DNA from: Eopsaltria australis
Lineage: Eukaryota; Chordata; Aves; Passeriformes; Petroicidae
DNA: 64,000 nucleotides
NCBI GenBank assembly: GCA_034509425.1
Contig: JAVTVJ010000132.1
Location: 186,001-250,000 of the forward strand
Reading direction: 5' to 3'
Position 1 is the stretch's first letter. The number at the start of each line of letters is the position of its first letter. The translations under genes and the position numbers were made by a program. The notes under the pieces are model-generated. The model did no database searches. It had not been told where the DNA came from and worked only from the letters and a program-made list of their open reading frames with translations. Below, in pieces: positions 12,501 to 26,622 of the stretch.

Positions 12501-15500
12501 AACTGAAACAGTGAAAAATGCTAGAACAAATCCATGTGCCCTGTGCATCAGCAAATGGAAACATCATCATCCTTATTCGGGCACAGCAATGCTAAGGTGA
12601 ATATTCAAGCTAAGATCCATCACACTTTCTTTAAGCCATCTACAAAGCAGCAATGTAGAAAGTCTTGTAATCATGTTTACCTGTCTGATCTGCAGCACCT
12701 CCCTCACAATGAGTTCAGCCACAACCTCTCTATCATCTCTGAAGGGAGCTTTTGGGGAATCTCTCAGGTACAGCATCCATCTCTAAGCATAGATATACAG
12801 ATAATTAAGCAAGATGACTCCTGTCCATGGAGCTGGAAAGACAATGGAGTTTTCCTGACACAAAGAATTCTGTCACAAGCTGTTGAGAGCAAGCCTAATA
12901 AATCCTCAGGCAGAAGCATCCGGCCAGTCACTGAATAGAGTACCAGGCACTTTTTGAAAACTGGCTATCAACATTCTTCTCTCAGAGAGCTGACTTCAGC
13001 AGCAGCAAAGTCCAGTCAGTGCTTAAACCATTCAAAAATCCTACTTTTGATTATGATGTTCAGGTTCAGGACTTCACTTGAAAGTGCTGGGTTTTTCGGT
13101 TGCCTGTTTTGTTGCGATTTTTTGCAACTGATGGCTCAGGTATAATTTTCTAAAAATTGATTTCAGATAGGACTATAGAATAAGGCTTGATTTTCCAAGA
13201 GCTTGCAGAAGTGTTACAAAATAAAAACTTTACTGAAAACAATAGTCTATTAAAAAGGCATTTTTAATGGGCTCAACTATTGTCGAGAACTCAAAACCAA
13301 ATCCAGTTCATGACCAAGAGTACTCAGTCCTTCTCCAGTGCCCACTCTTTCACCCTGGAGAACCAGAGGTATTTTTAACCTCTTCTTCCTCCTCCTCCTC
13401 CCTGGAGTGCCAGGCAAAAGACTGTCTCTGCTCCATCTCAAGGAGTTGAGCTGTGACTTATCATTAGAACAATCTTAGACTCAATCCCATGTAATGCCAT
13501 GCTCTTTATCAGGGTTTATTAACCATTTCTAGATTAACAATCCTTTAGAGAAAAAATAATTTAGGGTCCACCCAGCACAGTGATGACACTGTCATGTCTC
13601 TGTGGCAAACTCTTGTGCTCCAAGGTTTTTCCTTTCAAGCATATGCTCCCGAGTCTTTACACTGCCTTTTGTTTCAGCAGTGCTCATTTCAGCCCTAAGA
13701 CAGATCTTAAATCTATACAGTCTACGTAATCCTAGGCAGACATAATTCAATAAGCCTGTTTTTCTTTTTCATGCCATTGGGTTTGAACATTTTCTTTGCT
13801 AAGCCTGCCCACAACACATCCTATAACACAGAAAACCTTGAGCTGACTACCCATAAAATATATTGCGTCAATGGCCAGACATAAATCTGCGCTGATGCTG
13901 CAGCAAAAAAGAACCACTGCTGAAATGAATGTCACATCAGGTTGCGGTCTCGGAAGAACAGACAGAAGCAGGAGACACTACAGGGCAGAAACAATAAAGG
14001 AAGAAGCCTCCCTCTCTCCCCCAAGCTGCTATGAAGCAAAAAATTAGGCCAGAGACTGTCATTAAAGCAGTATTGTAATTACAGCTTCTAGAACCTTTTA
14101 CCAGTAAGTTTAGGACAGAAAGAAGTTTCTTTAGAAGGTGCCGAGCTTCTTTCAACAGAAAACAGAAAAACATCTCTCAATTATCCACTCAAAAATGTGA
14201 AGTCACATCAGGGAACTGTGTACATGCAGGCACAGTGCTATCAGATTTATAAAAGCGGTGCCTCACGCAAGTGCAAATGAGCCCTCTCAGCTTTCTCTGG
14301 TGGAGGCTGGGAAAGAAAGCAAGTAAGCCAGCAGCTGTTATTCCTCAGAAACCTGATCATAACCTCATCAGGATCTTTGCTTCCCCACTCAGTTACTCAA
14401 ATTCTGAACCACAAAAGAGCAGGTATGACATTAGTACCAACAAGGCTGGGCATGGAGAACAGATCAGTAGGTGTACAGCTGAAGGTCGGGCAGAAACAAA
14501 TTGTGTCCTGTGGATCCTAGCAAAAGAAAGAAAGGTGGAAAGAGACTGTGGGAATACAGGGGAAGAAATTAAGGATGCTTTTATCCTCCCATTTTCCCCT
14601 CATACTTCTTTATGAAGCACACAGCAAAGCTTTAGAAGACAAAAATTCTTCTATGTCCATATTCCCACAAGTAAGCAAATTACAATGATGTTGTATCCCT
14701 CCTTTCACATTAATTTTATGCATATCTCTCTTGAATATGTTTGTTGGAGAACTCTTTGTAGATCCAGAGTCAGGATCTCCTAACTGCAGGAGGAATACTA
14801 AGGAAACAGAAACCATCCAGACCCAAACAAGAAATTCTTTCTTCTTTCCACTGCTCTGGCTCCACTCCCCTATCCTTCTGAAGTGCTGTAATGCTGTTTC
14901 TTTGTGCTCCTGAGAGTTTCCCAAGACACAGGAACTGGGAGAGCCAATACCTACAAAGAGTTATGCACAGAACCACAGAATGAGGTTCCATCCCATCAGG
15001 GATGCAGGGGATAAGGACAGCCTTGAGGAAGAACAAATCTTATCCTACTTTTTGCATATCACCTTCTGAGATTTTTTTTTTTAAAGGGAATGCTGCAAAG
15101 AAGTACTAGTTTTGTGAGAAACACATTTCTTGGTGGGAAGCACAGAGTAAAAAAAAAAAAAAAAATCACTGGTTAAGGACCAGAAAAATTAGAAGGAAGT
15201 AACAATTTAAACATCAGTGACATTTCTGATAACGTGTCTAATGGCACAGCACAGAAGAAAATTAATCCTTAACTTTCTAATTGGGATTTATGGGAGAAGC
15301 ACATAATTCAGTGGATCTTCAGCATGTAACACACAAGGAGTATTTCAGCTTTCCAAAAGCATGTGCTGCTTCAATCAGGGCATCACTGGAATAGGTTGGG
15401 GAGTACTCATTAAATCACTTGTTTATTATTCACACTACAGGAATGTGAGTTCTATTGGTAAAATGAATCAATCAGAGAGCAAAGAGCTATTCTCTGGAGT

Positions 15501-16869
15501 CTACATTAATCAGCCCGACAAGCTGTCACTAAGGATTGGGTCAGGCTCATAACACAGCATCCAACCAGTGGGGAAAAAAATCCCCGAGACGGCTGGAACA
15601 GGGAACAGTTCACCCATTTAAAGCTGTCCCCAGAGGCTTGTGTCAACCATTTATTACTGCTCACACACAGCTGCAGAAGCTTTTAAGTGAGAAACCTGCA
15701 TTCTCGGACGTTCCAGAACTGTGTGGAAACATGCTTGATCCCAGCTAGTTCGGGGAGGACAAGCAAGATGAAGCATCCTGAAAGAAATACTGCTGAGCTT
15801 TAATACAGCCCTCTGAAGAAAATGCATTCATGAACTTGGAAAAGGTCTAAAACTAGGACACATGTCAGAACAGATACACTGTTGGGAAACATTCAGAGCT
15901 GTCATGCAGTCTGCACTTCAATGAAACTTTTTTAAAAAAACAACACTATTTTTACAGACTATTTTTCATACAAGCAACCTCTTCGAGGTTTAGCTGTTGC
16001 CCAGCATCCCTTGATGTAAGTCTAAAATATAAAGTATCATTTTAAAAAAGTCACTCAAGAGATGGCACCAAAAATAGCTTTTTGTTTAAAAAAAACAACC
16101 CAAACAAAACAAGAGCCCACAACCATTAACCTGCCCCACTCCCTACCCTGCTGGTAAAAATCATGAACTCCTAAAATCTCATTATTCTGAGGAATACACT
16201 CTGTTAATGAGAATGAATCTAATAGAGAATAGACGCACTAGCTGGGCTGCAGGAGCCCTGAACAGACCATAAACGTGGATCAAAAAGAAGCAGTCAGCAG
16301 TTCTGATAATACTGTGAAGCCATGTAACACATACAGCAACGCACAAAATCAATACAGTGCACCAGAGAACGCAATCACACACTGCAGCCACTTGGATGGA
16401 GGAGTGGTAAGATCAATGTTTCTGTTCTTGTCAGCACTTGCACCAACTGCACCTTCAAGCTGGACAGAGTTTAAAACTGAGCATGACCTACAGGGACAGA
16501 GCTGCAAGATGGGCTACAAAAATTGCTGAATAGCTCAAAGAAGGAGAAGTGGTTTAGCTGAAGTGTACTTCAGGGGAGGCTGCCAGGGAAGGCAGTCCGG
16601 AGGGAAAAACCATAAAAGGATGAGTGTCTAATTGCAGTGATGTAGTGTGAGTGCCAATGCTCAGAAGTGAGGAGGAAAATCTTCCTGTCTTCACAACAGA
16701 GCTTCTCCATCTCACTGAACTCTACACGGAGCGCTGTGCACGCTGCTGCTCTAAACTTGATGTTAAAAGCTACGCCACAGAAATACAGAAATATTAGTGC
16801 AAGCATTTAAATACAGCCTCAGGCAGCATTGCCAAGACTGTAACCTGCAGATCAAGAGATGTGATTATT

Positions 16870-17231
16870 CCACTCTATCCAGCACTTGTTAGACCACACT
16901 TGGACTGATATCCAGGCTTGGTCATCCCAGCCCAAGAAATCGAAGACCATCCTGCATTGTTCCACCAAGACAAATAATGAACACAGGTTGCTTCAGGAAA
17001 AATTTTGGCATGGCTATGTAAGAAAAATTGAAAATAAACTGAATGATTTGTAAACAAACATTGGAATAGGTTACCAAGAGAAATGGTGGCATTTCTCTTG
17101 CTATAAATACTCAGTGCTGAGCTTGACAGGACCCTGGGTAACACAAACCAAGGATTTCCCTTCAACAGAAGGTTGGACCAGATGTTCTCTAGAGGTTCCT
17201 ACCAACCTAGAGTTTTTTCTGATTCTATGAT
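16870..17231 (+). mobile_element. CR1 LINE 3' fragment
   Basis: The end of the CR1 reverse transcriptase region is visible ('…ttgttagaccacacttgg…', from the VRPHLE-type motif), followed by the typical 3' part: 'ttggaataggttaccaagag', 'agaaggttggaccagatg' and the terminal 'ttctgattctatgat'. It is 5'-truncated and riddled with changes, so it is an old insertion. It is one of only two plus-strand CR1 pieces here. Confidence 0.88.
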
Positions 17232-19047
17232 CTAAACATATGTTATGCTATATGCACTGCTAAATACTACTTCTGCAGTAAACTCATTTTACATTAGAAT
17301 TACTCTGATTTTTCTTCCCACTCCAGCAGTAAAATAAAAAAGTAAAAATTGTAATGACAGGACAAATGGAGGATGGTTCACTGTTTTGCAGAATAACTGT
17401 CAGCATCTATTGAAATTAGCAAGCACAAGACTTCAAAGGAAATGTCCTTTCACAGAATACTTAATTAAACAAGTGGATTTAGTGCCAGAGACTTTTGGAT
17501 AAATGGCTGAAAGGAATCCCATAAATTCATTCAATTCCTTTAGTGTCTATTAAGTATTTTTTACCATGTACTTTAAAAGACAAGAAACACAAAAATTTTG
17601 GTCTGATCCAGTATATCAAATTTTGCATTTGAGTCTCGTGAATGGGAGATAAATCAATATACCAGAAGTCAAACATAGTAGTATGAAATTGTAACTCCAC
17701 TACAGTTTATTTGGATCATGAATTTAAATGCTCAGAGCCATGGAAACCCTACCACTGATAAGGTGAACCTTACCACTAATACCTACTAAATAATGAAGCA
17801 CAACAATTATTTATTTCAATTAAGCTGTAAATGAACGAACAGACTAAGAGACAAAACAAGAACAAAATCCAGCAACAGTATCAGGTTCCACTTCTACCTA
17901 AAAGCAAAAAGCCAAACTCAAATCTCCAAAGAAAATGGGATTCCAACCTGCCAAAGTAACAGATAGCTCTATCACACCAAGATCATACATCACAGCCACC
18001 TCCACAGGCATATTCTATTAAGAGAGTAGATAACACCTAAAAAGAGCCGAAATAAACACAAAAATAACAAACCAGCAAATCTAACTCCAGCTATCTGCAT
18101 TTTAAACAAGACACAAAACCAATGTTGCACTGGAAGACATCCCAACATCCTCCCAGATGCCGAGAGTGCAAAGAAAGATCCCACCTGAGAGTTCTCTCTA
18201 CATTCCACATGCTGAAAAAGCTGTTAGCACAAATATTGCTCACACAGTAAAAGACTAACATATGGCTTGAGGGGCTGTGGAAAGAAGGAAGAAATCCTAC
18301 GGCCAGCCATGCAACAACTCAGCCTTCTGTAAGTGTTAAATCCAATGTTGTTTATTTGTTTATTAGTTATGGAATATATTTTATTTGCTGGTTTGGAGCA
18401 ATTAAAAAATATTACAGTGAAATCAATAGAGAGATATCCCACAGCCAAGTCTTCATCTTGACTGTCATCCATTGGATGACAATCTCAAGAAGAGACCTCC
18501 AGTTTACTCTGTAACAGAGTACACTTTGCAGGTGGTGGGGAGGTTCAGGGTTTATGTGTATCATGAGAAAACTTCCACTCCTCTAGGTACTTCTGGATGT
18601 CAGTGGCATGATGCCAGACCTCTGGAGCACACAGCCAAATAAAATGATGCTGGATAGGTTCTAAAGCTGTTAGGAGTTTTGTGCCTGCAGACAACGCTGC
18701 GCAAGCGTGTGGAGCTCCGAGGTGGCTCAGCTCTGAAGCCTCTCACAAGGCACATGGCACATAACAGATGGTCAATTGCTTAAGACACTTACCAGGGACT
18801 TCAGGGACCCAGATTCCATTTCAGTTTAACTTTGTACAAGTCTCTTAGAAGGACACATCTACACCATGGATATAGACAGATTTAAGCTGTCTCTGCCCAA
18901 GCTAATCTGGCAATGAAAGTGCAGAAGGACTGCTGCAGACACCCAAGCTTGAGGGAAGTGATCAGCAGGATTTCTGAGCTTGTGGGCACTGCCATGCAGA
19001 TCTCAACACAAGCCTCTCCATGCTGAAGTCCGCTGCACGTGGACTTC
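17232..19047. other. Non-coding, no recognised feature
   Basis: This AT-rich sequence lies between a CR1 and a solo LTR. It contains only short open frames without domain character. A short GC-richer spot near 18690-18740 has two CpGs but no promoter-like pattern. Confidence 0.5.
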
Positions 19048-19782
19048 TGTCCTGACTTTGGCTGGGATAGAGTTTTCTTCTTAGTAGCTGGTACAGTGCT
19101 GTGTTTTGGATTTAGGGTAAGAATAACATTGATAAGACAGAATCACAGAATGCCTCAGGTTGGAAGGGACCTTAAAGATCATCTAATTCCAATCACACTG
19201 CCATGGGCAGGGAACCTTCCACTAGACCAGGCTTCTCAAAGCCCTATCCAGCCTGGCCTTGAATATCTCCAGGAATGGGGAATCCACAACTTCCCTGGGC
19301 AATCTGCGCCAGTGCCTCACCTGTGGCTGAGCAGTGCTAACCTCAAGTCAAGGACTCCTCAGCATCTCATGTTGTGCCAGCGAGGAGGTGCAAAAGAAGC
19401 TGGGAGGGAGCATGGCCAGGCCTGGCCAAAGGGATATTTCATATCATAGAATGTCCTGCTCAGTACATAAACTGCAGGGAGTCAGCCAGGAGCCACCAAT
19501 CCCTGCTCAGGGAAGGGCTGGGCATCAATCAGTGGGTGTATTGTGCATCACTTGGGGGTTTGGGGATTTCAATTACATCTCTTTGTTATTTCCCTTCTAA
19601 TTACAATTATCATCATGCTGTTATTGTTGTTATGATATTTTATTTCCATTATTAAACTGCTTTTGCTTCCACCCACTTACCTTTTTCGTGGCTCTCCTTC
19701 TCATCCCACTGGGGTGGAGGTGTTGGGAAATGAGCAAGGGGCTGTGTGGTACTGAGTTGCTGGCTGGGGTTAAACCATGACA
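19048..19782 (+). mobile_element. Solo LTR of an avian endogenous retrovirus, interrupted by a CR1
   Basis: The LTR begins TGTCCTGACTTTGGCTGGGA and ends GGCTGGGGTTAAACCATGACA, with the TG…CA ends expected of LTRs. Internally it has the sequence 'attgtgcatcacttg', a T/A-rich (ATT)n section and the polyadenylation-type ATTAAACTG near 19650. Without the nested CR1 it is about 540 bp. No gag, pol or env lies next to it, so it is a solo LTR left by recombination. Flanks 'acttc' and 'actag' are only a poor target-site duplication. It is antisense to TSPAN9 and related to the LTR at 57870. Confidence 0.82.
19136..19330 (-). mobile_element. CR1 LINE 3' fragment nested in the LTR
   Basis: This is the complement of a CR1 3' end: 'cagaatcacagaatgcctcaggttggaagggaccttaaag', then 'tccactagaccaggcttctc' and 'ggcaatctgcgccagtgcc'. 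LTR sequence lies on both sides, so the CR1 entered after the LTR. It is much better preserved than the 16.9 kb copy. Confidence 0.9.
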
Positions 19783-22700
19783 ACTAGCTAGTTCTGGTCT
19801 CTAATGGCTCTCACCCCCCTACCCTGTGCTTCAGTGCAGACATTCTCTTTGTTTTGGTGTCTCAGCTTTCCATCTGTATCAGGAGGATAAAAGCACGGCC
19901 TGTACTTACAGGGTGTCAAGAGGATAAATACATTAAGTGCTCCTAAGGCACGCTGGGATTATGGCAACAGATGTAATATCAATTCCTTAAAGGAGTGAAA
20001 ATGGAGACGAGGGGGCAATTTAAACTCTAAGGAAAGAGCAATTGAGAACATGAAGTTTATTTTTTTCTAATTCAACTGTGTCTCAGCATCCAGAGAACAC
20101 TGCAAAAGAATAGAGGAAACTTCGGAATACAGCAATAGCCTGATGAAAGGGAAAATGTGGGGGATGGGCACAGAAGTAAAGGATAATAATATTCTTAACC
20201 ATCAATTCAGTTTAAAACTACTATGAAATGAGACAAAGAGAGATGTTTACATTTCTGAATTACAATCTATTCATAGACGCCTCTCTTACCTGCTTAAGAG
20301 CATAACTAGTTGGAAACTCTCCAAGACAATACAGAGCAAGAAAGGAGTCTTGTGAAGAATCCACGCTCCTCAGCAGTGATACAGCTACTAACAAAATGTA
20401 AGTATTCAGCAGCGCCATTTAAAACAAAGTGTGCTTAATACGTCAATTAAGAAGCCTAAAAGAACAAACCTCTGATTCAGGAGTAGCCCTTCTAGTAACT
20501 TCCAGTTCTCTAAGACAGCAAATTGAAGAAATTTATTTGAATAGTACAATGTAAATTCTTTTCCCTCTGTTTCATTTTTGCATAATTTCAGCCTCAGTGA
20601 TTACACGTTGTGGTATGGAGAGATGACTATATATGATGGAATTACTCCTAGTTAACTGCTTCCACTGTTAACCATTCCATGCATTATTTGCAGAGTAAAC
20701 TGCATGGTTTAAGTTAACATGCTTTGCAGCACATCCACCACATGGTAGAAACGTGCACACAAGTGACTAATGCATCTCTCTTAATGACTGGTAATTTGTT
20801 AAGCTGATGAACCCTACAGCTTATAGTCATCTGTTCATAATCCTATCTTCATTCATTGTCTTCCCTCAGTCTTCTTCAGCATAAAAAAAATTAAAAACAT
20901 TAAACCCTGCTTATTTTAGTAAAAAAAAGTACTTATCACTCACAACTCCATACAGTGTTAGAAATTAATAATTCTGTAACAAATGATTATCATACCAGTT
21001 TCTGCTGGGTTTTGTTCCTTGCAGCAACTCTCAATACATGTCACACACTTTTAAGAATCAACAATGATGTGATCATTTTCTACTGCAGACCTATAATTTC
21101 TACCTACAGCAGCAGAAATTGTACCAGAATGCACATAAAACAGAAGTATGGGGAAATCCACAAAAGAAATAAAAAATATACAAATTCAATCTCTGATGCT
21201 TCATGACTTGCCAGTGTTATAAGGGGAGAAAGACATGTAGAGACTAGTTTAATGCATTTTCAAAACTATCCCTGCTGCATTGATTAGAAACAGTACAAGG
21301 GGTTTTCATTCAGGAGAGTCAGAAGCAAAAGGAGCTTGAAATGAGGACCAAGTAGATTCAACAGAATCCATGGGTACAGAGAACCTTCCCTACTAAAACA
21401 ATATTTTTAGACATTACTAATTCTTTTGATTCTGGAAAGTTAATTCTCATCTCCTACATTTAACAACAAAAACACAGGAAGCAAAGAAAGAAACAAAAGA
21501 AATGGCAAACAAGTCTTCCTGTGCTTAAGTTTCCATCCCTTTCCAAGGGATGCTGTGCTTTCCAAGGGGTAACCATCAGCTCTGTTCCCAGACAGCACAG
21601 AGGTTCTGGGTGAGATAGAAGAGACCCAGCATGTTAACTAAAAAACCAAACACCTAAAGATGGATTTGGGTTGGTTACTAAGACTGGAGGGACTTGGCTG
21701 TGATTAAGGGCAACAACAAACAGTGAGTATATGTTTTGTAACCCTGTGGAGAACCTAGCCCTAGCTGCATTACCTGAGCAGTGATAAAACAACTGGCCAG
21801 GGTGCCAGGTTTCGAGAGACAGTATTGAAGATGAGCGGAAGATGGCTTTTAAAATTCAAACTGGCAGCAAGTCCCACAAATATTCACAATCCTTGCTATA
21901 CTGGATGCAGTAGTTAAATGAAGAAGGTTTGGATAGCCATGTGAACTTTGGTCCTGCTCAATAAAGGCAGCAGGAAAGAACAATCATTCCAGTCAAATTT
22001 CCGAACAACTGGAAGTTTAATTATCTCTGCTGAATAAATTCAGCAATTTAAGTTGCTCCTAAGCAGCAAGGGACAGAGCTAAATGGAGATCTGAGTTAAG
22101 GCTAATTTGTGTCAGAAAGTTCTGAAATGGCTTTCAGTTCAGTGTCTGCAGTCATTTATGTAAAGTGGTATTAAAACAATTAAGTTTTATAGGGGAAGTC
22201 CCCAATAAGTTCAGCAAACATTCACTGTCCAATAACACACCTTCAGCCATATGAGGTCCCTTCCCTTTTTTTGGGAAGTGTGGGTTTTTTACTTCTGCGA
22301 GATATTAAAAGCAAAGCCCAACATGAAAGGCAGAATTCTTCCTTTTGTTCACAGTTTTTGTAAGCTGCTGAAAGGCTGGGTAACTTTACATATTTTTATA
22401 AACACAGAGGAGCTATAGTATTCCATAATATCTGTGGTGACTTGGCAACCCATTAGGAACATCCCAACTACGTGTACAGCAAAACCCCAGTAAACCACAC
22501 TTTACTTCCCAGAAACTGGAATGCATCCTCCCATCTCTTCTACCCAGGTCTCATTCTGTGTCAGCAGTGTTTAAATAAACAAATTAGATGCCTCCTTGGA
22601 CAGCCAGGTAATGGAGTTACAAGCTCATCCTCTACTCACACAAGAAAGATTATACCCCTTTGGATGGGCCTCTTGCAGACATACTTACCTGGGGGGTATA

Positions 22701-23854
22701 GCAGGAGCAGACAAAAAAGGACCCTGCTAACCAAGGCCCTACCAAGTGGGTTTCTGAAATGGGTCTAGGAATGCAGAATCAGGTAGGAAACATCACAGTT
22801 ATTACGCTTATTCAAAATTGACATTAATTGTACCCCCATGATTAAAACCATAACTTTATGAAACTTTGATACATCCCTGTTTTTAAAGTTAGGGGAGTTG
22901 AGACATAGAAGGCTGAAGAAATTTATTTCATGTCATGCAGCCAAAGGATATGAGGAACAGAGCCTGAGTCATAGGTTTAAAGAAAGATTTAACTCTGGGA
23001 GTAAAAGGGTGCAGGGAGAACTGGAGGGGAGGAATTTGCTTTCCAACTTGAAATTCTTCCTTCGCTTTTCACCTTCAGTTACCATAAACCTCCTCATGTA
23101 CAAATGAACAAACTGTCCAGCAAGCCACATTACAACAGTTGTGTACAGCAAGTCTGCTTGAGTGATGAATCAACTTGTTGTTTATCCAAAATAACAGACA
23201 CAAATGGCTCTCACACCTACCTACAGCTAGAATTAAAATGCTTCCACACTGAAGGAAAACCAAAATAATTTTAAAATCCCCCACATCTAAAAAAAACCCA
23301 AAACAACTTAAATAAAATATAGTGTTAGGAAAGAGCAGTTAGTGAGAGGAACACTGCAAAAAATGCCATATCTCATGTTTTGCCTATCAAGTTGAAAGAG
23401 CTTAGACCCTGAAACAAGGTATGAGGCCCTCACCACCCGGATTAACCAGTGTAACTCAGCTCTCAAGCAAACCTCAATATTTTAAATTAAAACTAGTCTC
23501 AGGTCTCCAATAACATTTGAATATTATTCTGTAATGTCATCATGCTGGTTACAAATGGATTTCATTTACTTCACATTCATTAGGACACCACACTGTTTGA
23601 ACTCAGTACTACCTTTCCTTCTTCCCCCAGCCAAAACACTGTCATGATAAAACGTTTATCTGATAGTTCTCCCCCAGCGAGGTGCATGTTTCCATAGGGA
23701 CACCAACAGTGCTATACCATTTGGAGAGGAAACTAAAACTAATAGCTGGGATCTTTTCACAGCTTCTCAAATCCCTAACAGAAAAAAAAAGAATTCTCCT
23801 GCTAATGTCACTGAAAACATTAGCTTTTCCAGAATTCACTGTCCTGTTGGTTTC

Positions 23855-23990
23855 TTTTGGGGTTTTTTTTTGTTGGGGTTTTGATGTGCGTTTTTGGTGG
23901 TTTGTTTTTTTTTTTTTTGTTGTTGGGGGGATGGGTTATTTCTTTGGAATTTTTCTGTTTGCTTTTGATTGGTTGGTTGTTTTTCTATAG
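23855..23990. repeat. G/T-rich low-complexity tract
   Basis: About 135 bp consist almost entirely of T and G, including T15, G6 and several 'ggggtttt' blocks. The short open frames here (with runs of Phe and Gly on plus, or Asn, Gln and Lys on minus) are artefacts of composition. Confidence 0.8.
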
Positions 23991-26622
23991 TCTTATTTTC
24001 ACAGGATTGTACTGCAACTGTCACCACACTTATGTCATTAGAGTGAAAATACAACAGAAGTAAATATCACTATTATGTCAAGAGACAAGCATCCCAGGGT
24101 CACTCACTGTCTCTCCTTGTCATTATCCCCTGTGTACAAAAATCGGGAATATCAGATAATGCAGCCAGCGGGAGGGCAACAAAAGAGAGAGAAATTTAAT
24201 GTGTGTCCTTTCCAAAGCTGTTTGTCGTTAGCAATTTTGTTCTGATTTAAGGGACAAACTGTCCACCCCTTTTAAACCTCAGGGATTAATTTTCAGTTAT
24301 TTGTAGGGACAAAGTCTCTTCACATGATTTAACTGTCTGTCCAACAGGTTCAGTTAGGCATTAAAGCTTTGTACTTCAAACTAAACAGTGCACTATATTA
24401 TTTATTCCAGTTTGGCATAAAATAAGTATGGATTACCTTATGTAAACCATTCAAAAGTTGTTAGCTGCTTTACAGTACCAAGAGCTTGACAGCAGCCAGA
24501 CCCAGAGAATGGACATGCTCCCTCTTTTAGTCTGATCTTAGACTTCAGTAAAAGTGACCTGCATGGCTGCTGTACTACTGTCTTTATGCCCATTGATAAA
24601 CACACAATATTGGTTTTAATCTACAGAAAAAAAATATTAATTACTCCTGCTATAAGATTGAATTGCACAAATAATTAATGTAGAAAAATATTCTCCAGGA
24701 GCAAAGTCTTTATCCATTATTGTAACTATAGAATATCAGTGAAAAATTGGCTGTATTTGACTTTTTGCTGCTCATGCTGGACCAGCAAATTTCCAGCCCA
24801 TCTTTTTCTCTTCTAAACTTATGTTTCAGTAAAAGGAAAATGCTAGTGCAAAATTTACTTTGAAAGTAAATATTAAATAACTGAATTTGTAAATTTGACT
24901 CCATTTAAACTAGATAATTATCACTTCTGCTTATAACTTCTGCTTTTAAGTATAACATTAATACACAGGTATTATTCTTATCAGATATTTTCAGTAGTTT
25001 AAAATTAAACATTTTAACAAATAAACACCGTTAAGGATTTTCTTGACTATGCTTAGCTTTTCCTCAGCTCTTCTTGAAACACAGAAGATCAGACTTAAAA
25101 ATCTTGCTATATAGTCCCCTAATAAAATGCATTTTTATATTAAAATTAAACAATAGACTATCAAGATGTCTATTATGAGTGCTTCACTGTATGCAGACTC
25201 ATTAACCTAAGTTAAATTAATAGAACAAGCCAAAATGTAACCATGACCACTGACTGCTCGCAAAGTTCCTGAGTGAATTTTTGGTAACTTATTCCAGTCA
25301 CTTCAAAATTTCCCTTTTAAGACTATATGAAATTCTCATTTCATGAGTGAATTTTTTTTTTTAAATTCATGTTTCACAGAATTTCCTGTTTATAGCCAGT
25401 AATATTTTCTGATACGTTTTGTGAAAATAATTATTGTAATCCTTTTCTCTAATAACAATGAAGTGAAATCTACCACAGAAAGACATATACCCTAATGTTT
25501 ATATTTGGTGATTGCCTTCCTTGACAATTTAGCTGCTATCTGTAGAAGCAAAAATCAATACTTTATTTCTTCTGCACAGCAATATCGGCTACTTTGCAAT
25601 CACTGCATGTTAGCACATAAATATTCTTGAAGGCAAACTAAATCAATTAACATTTGTAGTTGTCCAGTCCCTTTGCAAAACATATTATGCACTTAGGATA
25701 AATTCAGTGTAAATCATCATCCTAGCCACACAATTAAATACTATAAGCTTCCTTAACCCTCAGCTCAGACTTTCCTAATCTCTGAAAGAAAGCAATGCCA
25801 GATGGCCATGAACAACTGTTAGGAATCAGAGGGACACAAGAGAAATACCTGAAGCTTTCAGTAATTCAGTGGAGAAACACCTTCTGTTCCAACTTACTGC
25901 TAGGCCCCACTTAGGCAAATTTGCTTTGCACAACTCGTATGTGATCCTTCCAGGTTGACTGATACACATGCTACTAATTTTCAAAAGCTGTATTTTGTTG
26001 TCATGAATCAAATTCGCAGACACTGAATTTTTGCTACAACTCTTGGTTCCAGTTATCACAGCCATAGCATGTTGGCTACAAAGTACAGAGAGAATCCACA
26101 GACCACTGCACTTCTCCACCACTTTAAAACATAGAATTGTGTGTAAGCGTCTATGGGTACACAATAAAGTACATAAAATAGATTGTATGCAAAAATAATG
26201 TGTGTAATATATAATATTCATCTGTAATTAGTTGTCAAACCTGTATGAGTTAGCTGCAAGGCCAAAAGAGTAGTAGAGTTCATAGACCCATGAGGCACAG
26301 ATTAGGCACCAGATTCTTTCTCTGCCTCAAGACAAAATAATGGAAAAAGGTTCCTCTTGTCCAACAGAAGAACATCCTCCATTGAGTCAACTAAAAATCA
26401 TTGAAGACAATTGTGACCAGCATGCTGGGATGCCAAAGGGCACCTCCTGTTTTCATTTTCAGAGGAAGCATCTCACAAGCATTATTTTATATGGTAACAG
26501 TGTGGGAGTGGTCTCCTCATCTCTGAAAACCAGGAGCCCCATTCTGCTTTAAATTACAGTTCCAGAAGTTTCATGTTTAAAAATGAAGCTTCTGAAGATA
26601 GGACTGAAATAGCAGGGAATGC

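Larger units (their letters stand above)
1..16869. other. Non-coding: inferred TSPAN9 intron, left part
   Basis: If TSPAN9 is transcribed from the right, this is intron after its first coding exon. I saw no splice-flanked frame resembling later tetraspanin exons (TM1-TM2, or the CCG motif of the large loop). There is no clear CR1 or LTR in these 17 kb. Only minor repeats are visible: a degenerate tandem at 2889-2990, A/C-rich sequence at 3760-3845, CCAA repeats at 4423-4450, and a dispersed pair at 4724 and 6515. Confidence 0.55.

Noticed and set aside
12534..12938. Open frame of 134 codons, plus strand
   Set aside because: No domain, no coding-like composition, no splice or promoter context, and an unrelated frame overlaps on the other strand. 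Length is within chance for 64 kb in six frames.
14951..15030. 'cacagaaccacagaatgaggttcc' resembling a minus-strand CR1 end
   Set aside because: The following sequence does not continue with CR1 features, so it was not called.
19039..19655. Several overlapping open frames, plus strand
   Set aside because: They lie entirely within the LTR and its nested CR1, which explain them.
25826..26221. Open frame of 131 codons, minus strand
   Set aside because: Cys/Ile/Leu-rich product typical of AT-rich non-coding DNA. It was considered as a missing tetraspanin exon but lacks the CCG motif and transmembrane pattern.
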